A DNA stretch of 64,000 bases, from the NCBI RefSeq assembly GCF_943193185.1, contig NZ_CALPDE010000007.1:1-64000 (forward strand), written 5' to 3'. The notes beneath the pieces were generated by a model. It searched no databases. It saw only the letters and a list, made by a program, of their open reading frames with translations, and was not told where the DNA came from. The position numbers and the translations under genes were made by a program. This stretch comes from Lactococcus ileimucosae. GTDB taxonomy: Bacteria; Bacillota; Bacilli; Lactobacillales; Streptococcaceae. This document shows positions 46,426-58,033 of this stretch, piece by piece (within the stretch, counting starts at the first letter, position 1; every line of letters begins with the position of its first letter).

Positions 46426-48102
46426 TTATCTGTATTCTTTTTCCAAGCGAATAGCTAAACCTGTATAATTTGTGAAATAATTATCAACGCCTAAAGAAAT
46501 TGCTTTTTTAATATCCGCTTCACTACTCAAAGTCCAAGCACTCGCAGCTTTATTTTGTTTATGTACTTTATCAACATTATCCTTGTTCATGATGCTCCAA
46601 ACCATACAAATCGTATGAGCCACCGATGAATTCAAGGCTTGTTCAAACTCTGCCTGAGTACCTACAAGGCGCATTTGGGGCATATTAGGAGCCACAACAT
46701 CTACTTTCTTGAGAACCTCTTCCACAAAACTTTGAGATACAACATTATTTTCCAAAGCATTTTGACGAACCATATTCACAAAAGGGACGACCTGTGCAAG
46801 AGGGTCTGCAGCTTTAAGTTCGACAATATAATTCACCTTGTTCCCATATCTCTCAAATACGGACTGAAGAGTATGGATTGGTTCTCCATTAGCTACTCTA
46901 AGTTTTGAAATTTCAGAATCAGTCATCTCTGAATATAATTTATCCACTCCTGTCAAGCGTTTGGCTGATAAATCATGTGAAACATATAAAGTTTTATCTT
47001 TTGAAACCACAACATCTTGTTCAATGTTCTTTGAGCCTTGCTGTATTGCTAAGTCGTACGCCGCAAATGTGTGTTCTACACGTTCTGCACTTCCTCGATG
47101 TGAAATGACATATTTCCATGGATCAGCAACTGGCACATGAGGTTCTACTGTTGCAACTTTATTATAAAAGCGATAAATGAACGCTGCCATCTCCCCTCGT
47201 GTAATCGATGCATCCGGTCTAAATGTGGTTGGTGTATAACCTGTCGTGATTTCTTTAGAATATAACCAACCTATATCATTTTTAAACATACTGTTTTGAG
47301 CATCTTTAAAAGGTGAATCGTACTTCCCGTCCTTTGGCGTCTTTCCAGATTCTTTTGCCATTCTATGCAAAAAGGCTGCCATTTGTCCACGGGTTACATT
47401 TCCATTTGGATTGTAGTGTGGTATCGTGCCATTTGAAATATTTGCTGCTGTCAACCAAAGAATCTGATTTTTATACTGGTTGATATCCGTATAAACATTG
47501 AATGGAGGTGTATAGCCTGGAGCTCCAGCTAAACGGTGGAGAAATACGGCCATCTCACCCCGCGTAACGTAATAATCTGGTTTATATGTAGTTGGTGTGT
47601 AACCTGTGGTAATTCCAACACTATAATTCCAGTTGATATAATTTTTGTAAATAGAGTGAGAGATGTCCTTAAATGGAGAAGAACCTGGATTTTTTACTGC
47701 TAATGCTTTTAAGTTAACTGGAATCTTGGGTAGATTTTTCCCCCTATCTAAACTATACTCAGATTGTTCTTCGGCTTGTTGCTCTGGCTTAATTTCAGTT
47801 GCATTAACCTTTCTCTCAGTTTCACTACTGTTGTCTGAAACTTCTTCAGTATCTGAGCGAACAGTTCCTGCAACAGAACTGCTCGTGTCTTTACTGACTG
47901 GACTTTCATCCATATATTGGGGACCTTCACTCTCTGGTGCTTCTGATGAGCCACTATTATCAGCTCCCTCTATTCTATCTAAAGAACTATGAGTAGTGAT
48001 TTCACTAGCTCCTGTAACGACACCTTGTAAAGAGGATAAAAACACTGTACCCAGCATTAAAAGCCTTTGATATTTTTTCAAGCCAAACTTCCTTTTTTTC
48101 AT
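46426..48102 (-). CDS. Surface glycerophosphodiester phosphodiesterase with SLH-like repeats
   Basis: 558 residues from ATG 48102 (GGGAG upstream). A signal peptide (LLMLGTVFLSSLQGVVTGA) and a Ser/Glu-rich stretch precede three SLH-like repeats (about 140-310; e.g. GITTGYTPTTY, VTRGEMAVFLHRLAG), which in other bacteria bind wall polymers. The C-terminal domain (about 325-558) is GDPD type: ISHRGS, NIEQDVVVSKD, HD and VELK supply the metal and acid-base residues. It would release glycerol phosphate from diesters such as teichoic-acid or lipid head groups. The repeats are nearly identical to those at 51100-51650, in inverted orientation. Confidence 0.85.
   Translation of the reverse strand: MKKRKFGLKKYQRLLMLGTVFLSSLQGVVTGASEITTHSSLDRIEGADNSGSSEAPESEGPQYMDESPVSKDTSSSVAGTVRSDTEEVSDNSSETERKVNATEIKPEQQAEEQSEYSLDRGKNLPKIPVNLKALAVKNPGSSPFKDISHSIYKNYINWNYSVGITTGYTPTTYKPDYYVTRGEMAVFLHRLAGAPGYTPPFNVYTDINQYKNQILWLTAANISNGTIPHYNPNGNVTRGQMAAFLHRMAKESGKTPKDGKYDSPFKDAQNSMFKNDIGWLYSKEITTGYTPTTFRPDASITRGEMAAFIYRFYNKVATVEPHVPVADPWKYVISHRGSAERVEHTFAAYDLAIQQGSKNIEQDVVVSKDKTLYVSHDLSAKRLTGVDKLYSEMTDSEISKLRVANGEPIHTLQSVFERYGNKVNYIVELKAADPLAQVVPFVNMVRQNALENNVVSQSFVEEVLKKVDVVAPNMPQMRLVGTQAEFEQALNSSVAHTICMVWSIMNKDNVDKVHKQNKAASAWTLSSEADIKKAISLGVDNYFTNYTGLAIRLEKEYR
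47378..47538 (-). repeat. 161-bp inverted repeat, left copy
   Basis: Read on the minus strand this is base-for-base identical to 51263-51423 on the plus strand. It encodes the end of the first and most of the second SLH-like repeat. Identity at silent positions points to recent duplication or gene conversion. Confidence 0.95.
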
Positions 48103-48278
48103 ACTTTCTCCCACAAACTCTCTCATTCATTATCTAACTGCTAATTATTCATACTCATCCTAACATATTTTCTAAGATTCTGCTTCCCATTAGAAAGCAA
48201 AATACAAAAATTACTGTTCAGTGTCTTCTATCATTTTCCCCACAAGTCTAGTCATAAATTAATGACATTTTGACAGGC

Positions 48279-48310
48279 AAAAAAAGAGGAGAGATGTCTC
48301 TCCCCTCTTA
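48279..48310 (-). terminator. Terminator after guaB
   Basis: AAGAGGGGAGAGA pairs with TCTCTCCTCTT, followed by a T-run on the minus strand, about 90 bases beyond the guaB stop. Confidence 0.85.
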
Positions 48311-48397
48311 AGCGTTGATATAAATTGTCTTTTATCATACGGAAATTCTTGAGAATTGCAGCCTTATATAGAAACAGACCAAAGTTGCTTTTATTAA

Positions 48398-49969
<1,572 letters not shown>

Positions 49970-50053
49970 TTAAATAATTTTCATTGCTTTGTGCTTTTTG
50001 GTAGAATAAGTAGTGATAGAAAAACTAATAATTAATATAGTAATGAGGAAAAA

Positions 50054-51652
50054 ATGATTAACATAAAAAAAGCAGCCGTTTTGACCGGAATATGTTTCAG
50101 CATTCTTGCTGCCCACTCAGTCAAGGCAGAAATTGCTGAAGTTCCAGTAGATAACCACCCAATGGGCTACTATGCCGAAGTACAAACAGCCGAAAATCCT
50201 ATGGCAGCACCTCTTGATGCTCAAGGAAACTTGGCTGCGGTTGATGAAGATGGGCAAACCGTTAAAGAGGAACTCTCTGAGGAAACAGATATCCCTAAAA
50301 ATGCAAGCCGTTTTCGTCGATCAGTTGCCAGAGAAAGTGAGCAAACAAATCTAAGAAATGCCCCTTCAGATCTTGTTTCCAATGATGCAAGTTTGCCGCG
50401 TAAAGATGCGGTTGATATCGCTTCTTGGCAATCTTGGATGACCCAAAGCGATTTCAACCAGTTAAAGGCGCAGGGCGTTAAAACAGTCATCGTCAAGCTG
50501 ACCGAAAGTACAAATTATGTCAATCCTTATGCCAAATCACACATCCAAATGGCACAAAGGGCTGGACTTGTAATTGCCGTTTATCATTTCTCTCACTTTT
50601 CTGAGTCAGGCAGAACTGCTCAAGCTACAGTAAACAATACAGCTCGAGCAGAAGCAAATTTCTTTGCTTCAATCGCTAAACAGTATGGACTTCCAGCGAG
50701 CACTATCATGATTAACGATGCTGAGTATGTTCCAGCTGGCAGTGTCGGCAGTATGCCCTACTGGGATTGGACAATTGCCTCACAGAACTTTGCAGATCAG
50801 CTTAAAAAACAAGGCTTTGCTACCACACGTCATTACACTTCAAAAGCTTGGGCCGTTGATGGAACCGGTCAAATGGAGCCAAAAAAATTGGGGGCAAAAA
50901 ATCTCTGGATTGCCCAGTATCTTTACGGAAAACCTAGTGCATCTAATCTCCAAAATACGCAGTTTGGTGCATGGCAATATACAAGCCAAATGTACTTTAC
51001 AAACTTTAGTAAACGCAGCCCTTTAGATGTAAGCATTGATTATGCGAATATTTTTAGCAGCGGAGAGCTTCCAAGAATTTCAGTGAAATTTGCTCATCTT
51101 CCTGTTAAAAATCCAGGTTCTTCTCCATTTAAAGACATCTCTCACTCCATCTACAAAAATTATATCAACTGGAATTATAGTGTTGGAATTACCACAGGTT
51201 ACACACCAACTACATATAATCCCGATGCAAATGTCACTCGCGGTGAGATGTCCGTATTTCTTCACCGTTTAGCTGGAGCTCCAGGCTATACACCTCCATT
51301 CAATGTTTATACGGATATCAACCAGTATAAAAATCAGATTCTTTGGTTGACAGCAGCAAATATTTCAAATGGCACGATACCACACTACAATCCAAATGGA
51401 AATGTAACCCGTGGACAAATGGCGGCCTTCTTGCATCGTACAGCCAAAGCTATGGGGAAAGCACCAGCTTCAGGAACTTATAACTCACCTTTCACAGACA
51501 TAAATGGTAACATGTTCAAAAATGACATCAACTGGTTAAAATCAAAAGGAATCACAACAGGCTACACGCCTACTACCTTTAGACCTGATGCCAGCATTAC
51601 TCGTGGAGAGATGGCAGCCTTTATCAATCGCTTTTACAACACTTTACGATAA
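50054..51652 (+). CDS. Secreted GH25 lysozyme with SLH-like repeats
   Basis: 532 residues. Signal peptide at 1-25 (GICFSILAAHSVKA). After a linker, residues about 118-320 are a GH25 muramidase: VDIASWQSW start, VIVKLTES, VYHFSHF and the DxE pair in MINDAEY. Three SLH-like repeats follow (about 350-530). GH25 enzymes cleave the MurNAc-GlcNAc bond of peptidoglycan. GAGG precedes the start; the promoter is unclear (TAGAAT near 50003, poor -35). The domain order is enzyme then repeats, the reverse of the phosphodiesterase at 46426. Confidence 0.9.
   Translation: MINIKKAAVLTGICFSILAAHSVKAEIAEVPVDNHPMGYYAEVQTAENPMAAPLDAQGNLAAVDEDGQTVKEELSEETDIPKNASRFRRSVARESEQTNLRNAPSDLVSNDASLPRKDAVDIASWQSWMTQSDFNQLKAQGVKTVIVKLTESTNYVNPYAKSHIQMAQRAGLVIAVYHFSHFSESGRTAQATVNNTARAEANFFASIAKQYGLPASTIMINDAEYVPAGSVGSMPYWDWTIASQNFADQLKKQGFATTRHYTSKAWAVDGTGQMEPKKLGAKNLWIAQYLYGKPSASNLQNTQFGAWQYTSQMYFTNFSKRSPLDVSIDYANIFSSGELPRISVKFAHLPVKNPGSSPFKDISHSIYKNYINWNYSVGITTGYTPTTYNPDANVTRGEMSVFLHRLAGAPGYTPPFNVYTDINQYKNQILWLTAANISNGTIPHYNPNGNVTRGQMAAFLHRTAKAMGKAPASGTYNSPFTDINGNMFKNDINWLKSKGITTGYTPTTFRPDASITRGEMAAFINRFYNTLR
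51263..51423 (+). repeat. 161-bp inverted repeat, right copy
   Basis: Perfect match to the reverse complement of 47378-47538. The two copies lie in the same reading frame of their genes and flank 3.7 kb containing guaB and the 5' parts of both surface-protein genes. Confidence 0.95.
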
Positions 51653-51655
51653 TAG

Positions 51656-51704
51656 AAAAAACGCTTAACCTGGCATGTTTTATGCATAGGGTTAAGCGTT
51701 TTTT
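51656..51704. terminator. Terminator-like hairpin, dispersed repeat copy C
   Basis: AAAAAACGCTTAACC pairs perfectly with GGTTAAGCGTTTTTT around a loop with ATGCAT. It follows the lysozyme gene at once and faces the convergent polysaccharide cluster, so it is bidirectional. Same family as copies A and B, and the most symmetric of the three. Confidence 0.88.
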
Positions 51705-51748
51705 GAACTTCTAGAATCCCAAAGGCAACTTTTGTTCTACTCTTCTTA

Positions 51749-53116
51749 TTACAGATAATAGATACCAAACAAGGTAGCAAAAATTAAGATAAAGTTAGAA
51801 ACAAAAGCAAGGCCGACAGTTAAATATAGGACGGAGCGTTTAGGCAATATTTTGAGTGGAAGAGCTGTATTGGCCAGCCCCAAAGCAAGCAAGGGAATAA
51901 ATGGTGTAAAATACCTGCCTTGCTGCCCATAGATTGCCCCTGCAACGATGTTATTCGGTGCAGGGTTATAGCCCGCTCCCAAAAATGTCAAAAATCCATG
52001 ATAAACGCCTAAAAAATTAGCGAGAAAAAGCCCTAAAGCTCCGAAACTTAATAATTTTGATTTTACAAACTTCTCCTCGGACAGCATAACAAGCACTAAG
52101 AGAATATACCATGCTCCGGCCACCCAATAAGGCATGTAATTGTAACCTGGATAAGGGGAGACAAGCAAGCCGATAAATATATTATTCGTTGAAAGACCCG
52201 GTGCTAAATTCACTGTGAAATTAATAATGATCCGGTAAGCTGAAAACAATAAACTAGGTTTAAGAGTAAAAACAGCAGCCAAAGCCAATAGCAGCAATGC
52301 CGTACCAGCAACACCCAAAATCACAAGCTTTCTGTGGTTCAAGTTAAGAAAATTACCTTTTCCTAGCTCTTGACGGCGTTGAAGAAATAGTACAAAAAGC
52401 ACTAGTGGAAAAAGAGCCACTAAAATCTTTATATTTGTTTTTGTCCCTATCATAACAAAAACTGTCGTGGCAAGCATCGCAAGTGCATACTTCCAATTCA
52501 TGCGCTTAGCTTCATAAACATTTATCGTAAGCATGAAAACCAGTAATGCTGCAATATAAGAAAGTGTATCATAAGATAAACTTGCTGTTGTAGCTACGAT
52601 AACTGGTGTTAGGGAAAGCGCCATAAAAAGCAACTTTCCCCGTTTCAAGTACTTAATAATCATACAAATCGCAAAGCTAGAAACTAAACTAGAAACCAAG
52701 CGCCCAACGACAACCATGACACCAACAGATGGATAAATATGATAACCTAGCCATACGCCAAGGGCTGGGATTGCATGACCTAGAAAATTAAAGTTTAAGA
52801 CAGGAGGGATGGAACTTGTTCTTGGAATTTTCTCTATCGGCATTCTTACAATTTGATTTTCAAAGTACTTTTCAAACCAATCGCCTCTCTGATAGGCAAC
52901 TTCCTGAACATCCGTACCTGTTCCTATGGGTTCACCATAGGCAGACAAATCATTGCTGAGATGGACAATATTTGAGCTCACCGAATAATGCCATTGTCCA
53001 TCCGGCTCACTAAACAAGGGCATTCCAATAGAGAGAACACTGCTGATTATCACCGCTACTACAAAATAAATTTTATGGAGATTTTTCTCAACCTTATCAA
53101 ATTCTTTAGTTTTCAT
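51749..53116 (-). CDS. DUF2142-like polytopic membrane protein
   Basis: 455 residues, about eleven membrane helices, with the early FSEPDGQWHY element that resembles the acidic first-loop motif of DUF2142 and GT-C-type proteins. Family members are common in wall-polysaccharide and O-antigen loci and may transfer sugars from lipid carriers. Last gene of the cluster, nine bases after its neighbour, AAGGAG upstream. Function is inferred only from context. Confidence 0.7.
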   Translation of the reverse strand: MKTKEFDKVEKNLHKIYFVVAVIISSVLSIGMPLFSEPDGQWHYSVSSNIVHLSNDLSAYGEPIGTGTDVQEVAYQRGDWFEKYFENQIVRMPIEKIPRTSSIPPVLNFNFLGHAIPALGVWLGYHIYPSVGVMVVVGRLVSSLVSSFAICMIIKYLKRGKLLFMALSLTPVIVATTASLSYDTLSYIAALLVFMLTINVYEAKRMNWKYALAMLATTVFVMIGTKTNIKILVALFPLVLFVLFLQRRQELGKGNFLNLNHRKLVILGVAGTALLLLALAAVFTLKPSLLFSAYRIIINFTVNLAPGLSTNNIFIGLLVSPYPGYNYMPYWVAGAWYILLVLVMLSEEKFVKSKLLSFGALGLFLANFLGVYHGFLTFLGAGYNPAPNNIVAGAIYGQQGRYFTPFIPLLALGLANTALPLKILPKRSVLYLTVGLAFVSNFILIFATLFGIYYL

Positions 53117-53125
53117 ATAATCTCC

Positions 53126-54850
53126 TTACAAATATTTAATGACAGCAAAAACAGAAACAGCGCCTATAAGAATAAAAACAACAATGCTAATACTTATCTT
53201 TTTTAGCACATCTATTTTTCTTACAGGAGCATCAGTAATCAATAATGGGTGATATTCATTTTCTCCTGCTGAAAAATCTGGGATGCGCCCATTAAGTGTC
53301 GGAAGAGCTGTGTTGGATTTTGAAACAGTGCTTTCACTGATTAAAGTTCCATTCTTTGAAATTCGATGAGAATAATCCACATCAAAATAATGAATCTTAT
53401 TGTTTGCCGTATAGTTTTGTGCGGGCTTAATCTGATATAGAAAATACTTTTCACCTTTACTCAAACCATATATTTGGATAAGGGAGCGATTGATGTCCCT
53501 GTTCTTGTCTAAGTCAAAGTTAAACCGAGTCGTAGCCAGAGGGATAGCGCCACTTCCAGATGCAATCGTGTATCTTCTTCCCCCCTTAATGACTTCGGCA
53601 ACAGAAGAAAGATTGGTGTCTAAGTCTCCCACTTCTTTCCAAGAACCATCAGGTGAGTATATCTCTTTTGCTTCTCCTCTTTCGCGTCCCAAAACGTATT
53701 CTGCACCAGAAGCCAAAGATAGTTTTTCACCGTCAATCATAGCAAAATTAATACCCGAAGTAACCAAATCAGGAGTGGTCGCCAGTTGGATACCATTTCC
53801 ATTTTGAGTTATCGTTGCCTGCAAAGTTAGATTAAGTTCAAGCGGGTTTGCCGCTGAAATCAGTGCTTTATTCATATGTGTCTTTACGACAACAACAATA
53901 TCTTGATTCAATCCCTCACTAAAATCTACCGTTGCAGCAACAATGGGAGAGGGACCACTTGCAGTATTTTCATCAAAGGCAAGAATATTTGGAGTAATTT
54001 TCACCTCAGGATTTGAACTCTCTATGGAGTCCACAACGAGTTGAGAATTAGCAGGCAGGGACAATGTCACTGAATCTGTCGTGTGCAGTAGATTTCGGTT
54101 GATGACAAGATGATATTCCAGACTCTGATCCAATGAAACAACATACTGACCAAAAGTGGTTTTCTCCTCTGGAGTTACACTTTGCAAATTAAACTTCAAG
54201 TCTGGACTCGTATTCTCTAAATCAATGGAAAAAGTTTGATTGTTGTTCTGCACATCAATCAACTTGACATAGTTCGACTGAGCATCTAAAATGGCCGTTA
54301 ATCCTGCAGACAAAGTTGTTTCTGCAATTCCTTTTTGATCGGTAAATTTATTTGTAAATTTGCCTGGTTGATAAAAAGCTACTGGAGACTCTGGTACATC
54401 TGGTGTTTCTAAGTTTAATTGCTCAATAATAGCTTTCCCATTAGAAACCAGGATACTGTTCATAATTTTTCTAGCATCTGTATCACTAAGTATAATTCCT
54501 GGACCAAACTTCAAACCATTATCAAAAAGAACTTCGTCTCCCTGAACTTTCATCCATTTTGGAGCACTTTGAAGAAAGGTCTTCCATGCTCCCCCCTCAA
54601 GAAAGCTTTGTGAAAATTCCCCTTTCTTGATTTGCTGCATAGCAACTTCAACATTCAAGGCACTAAAAGAAGTATTTATGACAGGTGTACCGTTATTGCT
54701 CACTTCAATTCTAGTCGATAATTTCTCTACTTGTGCAGCCTGTGCTTTTACTGGGGCAAATAGCATGTTCAAAAAAAGGAGGCCAAAAAACGTACAAAAA
54801 AGTATGTATGGCATCTTTCTTTTTAATATGGGTAGATTTTTTTCTAACAT
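53126..54850 (-). CDS. Membrane-anchored extracellular protein of unknown function
   Basis: 574 residues: N-terminal signal-like helix (ILFCTFFGLLFLNMLFAPVKAQA), a long extracytoplasmic, beta-rich part with many Asn/Ser/Thr, and a C-terminal helix (ISIVVFILIGAVSVFAVI) with almost no tail. So it is probably held in the membrane and facing the wall. I do not recognise a domain. Its position inside the polysaccharide cluster, next to tagD and the DUF2142 gene, suggests a role in assembling or presenting the polymer. Confidence 0.6.
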   Translation of the reverse strand: MLEKNLPILKRKMPYILFCTFFGLLFLNMLFAPVKAQAAQVEKLSTRIEVSNNGTPVINTSFSALNVEVAMQQIKKGEFSQSFLEGGAWKTFLQSAPKWMKVQGDEVLFDNGLKFGPGIILSDTDARKIMNSILVSNGKAIIEQLNLETPDVPESPVAFYQPGKFTNKFTDQKGIAETTLSAGLTAILDAQSNYVKLIDVQNNNQTFSIDLENTSPDLKFNLQSVTPEEKTTFGQYVVSLDQSLEYHLVINRNLLHTTDSVTLSLPANSQLVVDSIESSNPEVKITPNILAFDENTASGPSPIVAATVDFSEGLNQDIVVVVKTHMNKALISAANPLELNLTLQATITQNGNGIQLATTPDLVTSGINFAMIDGEKLSLASGAEYVLGRERGEAKEIYSPDGSWKEVGDLDTNLSSVAEVIKGGRRYTIASGSGAIPLATTRFNFDLDKNRDINRSLIQIYGLSKGEKYFLYQIKPAQNYTANNKIHYFDVDYSHRISKNGTLISESTVSKSNTALPTLNGRIPDFSAGENEYHPLLITDAPVRKIDVLKKISISIVVFILIGAVSVFAVIKYL

Positions 54851-54874
54851 GAGCTCTCCATCTTTACCTACGAA

Positions 54875-55291
54875 TTATTCTTCTTTTTCTTGATACATTT
54901 CCCAAAGGTCTTTTTTTATTTTAGAAGAAGATGTTTTTCCACGTGGAAAATACATTATTTTCAAATTTGGAAACTGTTCTTTAAGGTTATCAAATTTGCC
55001 CCGCCAGTCATCTCCCATGGCAAAAATATCGACATCGAACATATCAATATAGAGCGCTTTATCATCCCATGACTGTTCTGGCACAACCAAATCAACGTAG
55101 CGTATTGCTTCTAAGATATATTTTCTCGTATCATACTCCTGATAAGCTCGTTTTTGTTTTTCATTCCAGTTAAACTCATCCGTAGAAACCATAACAATCA
55201 AGCGATCACCAAGATTACGCGCATTTTTAAGCATATTGATATGACTCTCATGTATAATATCAAATGTTCCTGCAACTAAGACTGTTTTCAT
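54875..55291 (-). CDS. tagD: Glycerol-3-phosphate cytidylyltransferase
   Basis: 138 residues from ATG 55291 (AAAGGA upstream). It makes CDP-glycerol from CTP and glycerol 3-phosphate. The nucleotidyltransferase motifs are GTFDIIHESHINML (HxxH version of HxGH) and the C-terminal RGKTSSSKIKKDL (like RTEGISTS). It implies a glycerol-phosphate component in the wall polymer, though no CDP-glycerol polymerase lies in the window. Confidence 0.9.
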   Translation of the reverse strand: MKTVLVAGTFDIIHESHINMLKNARNLGDRLIVMVSTDEFNWNEKQKRAYQEYDTRKYILEAIRYVDLVVPEQSWDDKALYIDMFDVDIFAMGDDWRGKFDNLKEQFPNLKIMYFPRGKTSSSKIKKDLWEMYQEKEE

Positions 55292-55315
55292 TCTTTTTCC
55301 TTTCAATTCCTATAC

Positions 55316-56203
55316 TTAAAATTTATATTTAAGCTTCCAGTAGTGGTAAAACAACCAACCAAATGGGAGTAACGACTGAACAAGGGCTTTCTGACCACTT
55401 TCTTGAACAATCTCTTTTCTATTCTTATGCGCAACGTAGCCATAAGCAATGTACAGGAGAGCATTTCTTAAACGAACTTTTAGAGTAAATTCATCTGTCA
55501 TCGCCATCTTTGCATTGAGCATGGCTCCAAGTGGATTATTGATGAGTAGCATTCTGCCAGAACTTGTATAGCCATCCTCAAGATATTCTGTGATATAGAT
55601 AATCTTATTAATAAAGAGTGAGTCGCCCTTTTTAGCCATTTCTTTCCAAGCCACTCCTTCACTCATGAAGCGTTCGCTAGGGATATCTGGAAATGGACTT
55701 GATTTCATAATTTCAGCATCTATGATTTCTGCCTTATCTCCTTTTATCCCCATATTATACCTGACCTCATTGAAATTTTTAATGAGATAGTTCTCAGGAA
55801 ACTCTTCCCCTATTACCTCTGTTTCACTGTAGCCTCGTAAAAGGCTAATTCCCATAAGCGCGTTTTCTTTTACAATATTCCATGAGCTAAGAATTGTTTC
55901 CACTGCATCAGAAGTCAGGTAGTCATCACTGTCTACAACAAATACAGCATCAGTAGTAACCGCTTTAGCTCCTGTATTTAGGGCCCTATGCTTTCCACCG
56001 TTTTCTTGCTTAATATAGACAATCTTTATCTTTTCTTCTTTGATAAATTCGTTGATTAGCTCTTCTGTATTATCACTGCTTCCATCATCGACTACTAACC
56101 ATGTGAACTCCAGATTGGTCTGCCCTGTTAAACTTTCATAAAGCTTGGGTAAGACATATGCTCTATTGTATGTAGGGGTCAGAATTGTCAAACTATATCC
56201 CAT
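55316..56203 (-). CDS. Family 2 glycosyltransferase
   Basis: 295 residues, GT-A fold: LTPTYNRAYVLPKLYESL start, VDDGSSDN and VVDSDDY (DxD). No membrane anchor is predicted apart from weak C-terminal hydrophobicity. It adds one sugar to the polysaccharide repeat; the donor and acceptor are unknown. Separated by one base from the next gene upstream. Confidence 0.85.
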   Translation of the reverse strand: MGYSLTILTPTYNRAYVLPKLYESLTGQTNLEFTWLVVDDGSSDNTEELINEFIKEEKIKIVYIKQENGGKHRALNTGAKAVTTDAVFVVDSDDYLTSDAVETILSSWNIVKENALMGISLLRGYSETEVIGEEFPENYLIKNFNEVRYNMGIKGDKAEIIDAEIMKSSPFPDIPSERFMSEGVAWKEMAKKGDSLFINKIIYITEYLEDGYTSSGRMLLINNPLGAMLNAKMAMTDEFTLKVRLRNALLYIAYGYVAHKNRKEIVQESGQKALVQSLLPFGWLFYHYWKLKYKF

Positions 56204-56204
56204 G

Positions 56205-57206
56205 TCAAATTCCTTGTGTCCTGTATATTCTATTCATTTCTCTTCCTAAAAGGTGGACGACTACTTTGAATCCAAATATTTTATAAATGTATTTTATCTT
56301 TTTAACTGTGGGATGCCCATCAATATTTAAGATAAATTTATAGTGTTCCAAGTTTTTTATTATTTGGAGACTCGCCGTTTTATCTTGTTTCTGATATTCT
56401 TTGGCTTGCCCTAACAGAACTACATATGGATAGGCCAAATAAGATAAAAAAGCTTTTTTTATTTCTTTGTTTTCTATTTTTGAAGCTCTATCAAAATTAG
56501 CAACCAAAATTTCTTCTAAATCTTTCATACTTTGAAGAGAGACTCTTTTCGAAGTTTGACTCACTCCTGTTTTAATCCAAGTGTAAAAATAATAATTATA
56601 CCAGTCGTAGCTTTGTGCAACAGCAATTAAATCTGCTGTAAAAGCTGTATCTTCATTTCTCATTCCTACTGGAAATTCCAAATGATGTTTTTTTATTAAA
56701 TCATTTTTGATTACCTTTGTCCAAACAGCCCGAACCAGTTTGTTCCCTACGATTAATTCTTTCAAAGCGACTTCTGTAGGTTGTTTTAATACTCTATCTC
56801 TTGAAAAATTAGATTCTCCTGCATGATCGACATTACCCTCTCGTTCAATCGCAGAATCAAATATTAAAACATCAGCCTTGGATTCTAGAAGCTGGCTGTT
56901 TATAGCCGCCAAACCATCTTTAGTCGACCATAAATCATCATTATCCATAAACATAACATAGTCGCCAGTGGCTTCTTTTAAACCTGTGTTTCTAGACTTT
57001 GATGTCCCTCCATTTTCTTGATGAATGGTTCTCACTCTAGAATCAGCCTTTGATAGTTCATCACATATATTTCCAGAATTATCTGTTGAACCATCATCTA
57101 TTAAAAGAATCTCTAAATCTTGATGCGTTTGCTGAGTAATGCTGGATACGCATTTTTCTATATACTTTTCCGAATTATAAACTGGGATAATAATGCTAAA
57201 TTTCAT
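56205..57206 (-). CDS. Family 2 glycosyltransferase
   Basis: 333 residues; SIIIPVYNSEKYIEKCVSSI start, IDDGSTDNSG and FMDNDDLW (DxD-type). Its ATG overlaps the licD-like gene's stop (ATGA at 57203-57206), so translation is coupled. Specificity unknown. Confidence 0.87.
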   Translation of the reverse strand: MKFSIIIPVYNSEKYIEKCVSSITQQTHQDLEILLIDDGSTDNSGNICDELSKADSRVRTIHQENGGTSKSRNTGLKEATGDYVMFMDNDDLWSTKDGLAAINSQLLESKADVLIFDSAIEREGNVDHAGESNFSRDRVLKQPTEVALKELIVGNKLVRAVWTKVIKNDLIKKHHLEFPVGMRNEDTAFTADLIAVAQSYDWYNYYFYTWIKTGVSQTSKRVSLQSMKDLEEILVANFDRASKIENKEIKKAFLSYLAYPYVVLLGQAKEYQKQDKTASLQIIKNLEHYKFILNIDGHPTVKKIKYIYKIFGFKVVVHLLGREMNRIYRTQGI

Positions 57207-58033
57207 GATTTATCCTTCCAAAACCATTTGTAATATTCATGATTTACTCTCTCATTTTCTGGGGGTAATTTCATATAATCGCCATACTGACGTGAGAGAT
57301 AAGCATCATGATCTTTCAGTTTTCGAGAAATCAAGTGCTCAAATTTTACATCTTCATATTCTTCCCAGATTTTTTTAGGAAAAATTGCATTTTTATAACC
57401 AGTATACAGATATGAAACTAAATTGTTATCTGTATTATTGTATTTTTGCATAAAGAGGTCTAACTGTTCAGCTAAAGTCCGATATTTCCCGCGGTATTTG
57501 AGGTGTTGCGGCATCCACAAAATCAACTTCCCCCAAAAATATAGCTTTCTACTTGCACTGGCAAAGTCAACGCCATGAGGATTAGAAGCTGTTAATCGAA
57601 CGGCTTTTTTCAAGAATTCTTTTTTGAAATGTTTTCGCTCTTCCTCATCATCGGGTAAAATATCCATTGGAAAAATATCTAAAAACACTCCCGTACCCCT
57701 ATTCAAATTATCAATTTCACTTTCAAATGTTGTACGTGTATCATATAACTTCGCGAAAGGAAGATACGCTTCTCTTACTTTATAATGAAGCAGAGCATAT
57801 CTCTCATCTGGAAGTTTTTCCATCAAAATCTTAATGAGGCGTTCATAGTTTGCCCGTGTAAGCTCAATATCAATATCGTCATCCCATGGAATATAGCCCC
57901 CATGACGCATAGCTCCAATCAAAGAGCCTCCAGCTAAAGTATATTCAATACCATTTTCTCGACAAATCGTATCGATATAAGCCAGTTGGTCAAGCTGTAT
58001 TTCCCGAAGTTCTTCTTGAGTTATCTCTTTCAT
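57203..58033 (-). CDS. LicD-family phosphotransferase
   Basis: 276 residues from ATG 58033, overlapping the previous gene's stop by four bases. LicD motif: GGSLIGAMRHGGYIPWDDDI. Members move phosphocholine or other phospho-alcohols onto surface glycans. With tagD in the same cluster, transfer of glycerol phosphate onto the wall polysaccharide is an attractive, untested idea. Confidence 0.88.
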   Translation of the reverse strand: MKEITQEELREIQLDQLAYIDTICRENGIEYTLAGGSLIGAMRHGGYIPWDDDIDIELTRANYERLIKILMEKLPDERYALLHYKVREAYLPFAKLYDTRTTFESEIDNLNRGTGVFLDIFPMDILPDDEEERKHFKKEFLKKAVRLTASNPHGVDFASASRKLYFWGKLILWMPQHLKYRGKYRTLAEQLDLFMQKYNNTDNNLVSYLYTGYKNAIFPKKIWEEYEDVKFEHLISRKLKDHDAYLSRQYGDYMKLPPENERVNHEYYKWFWKDKS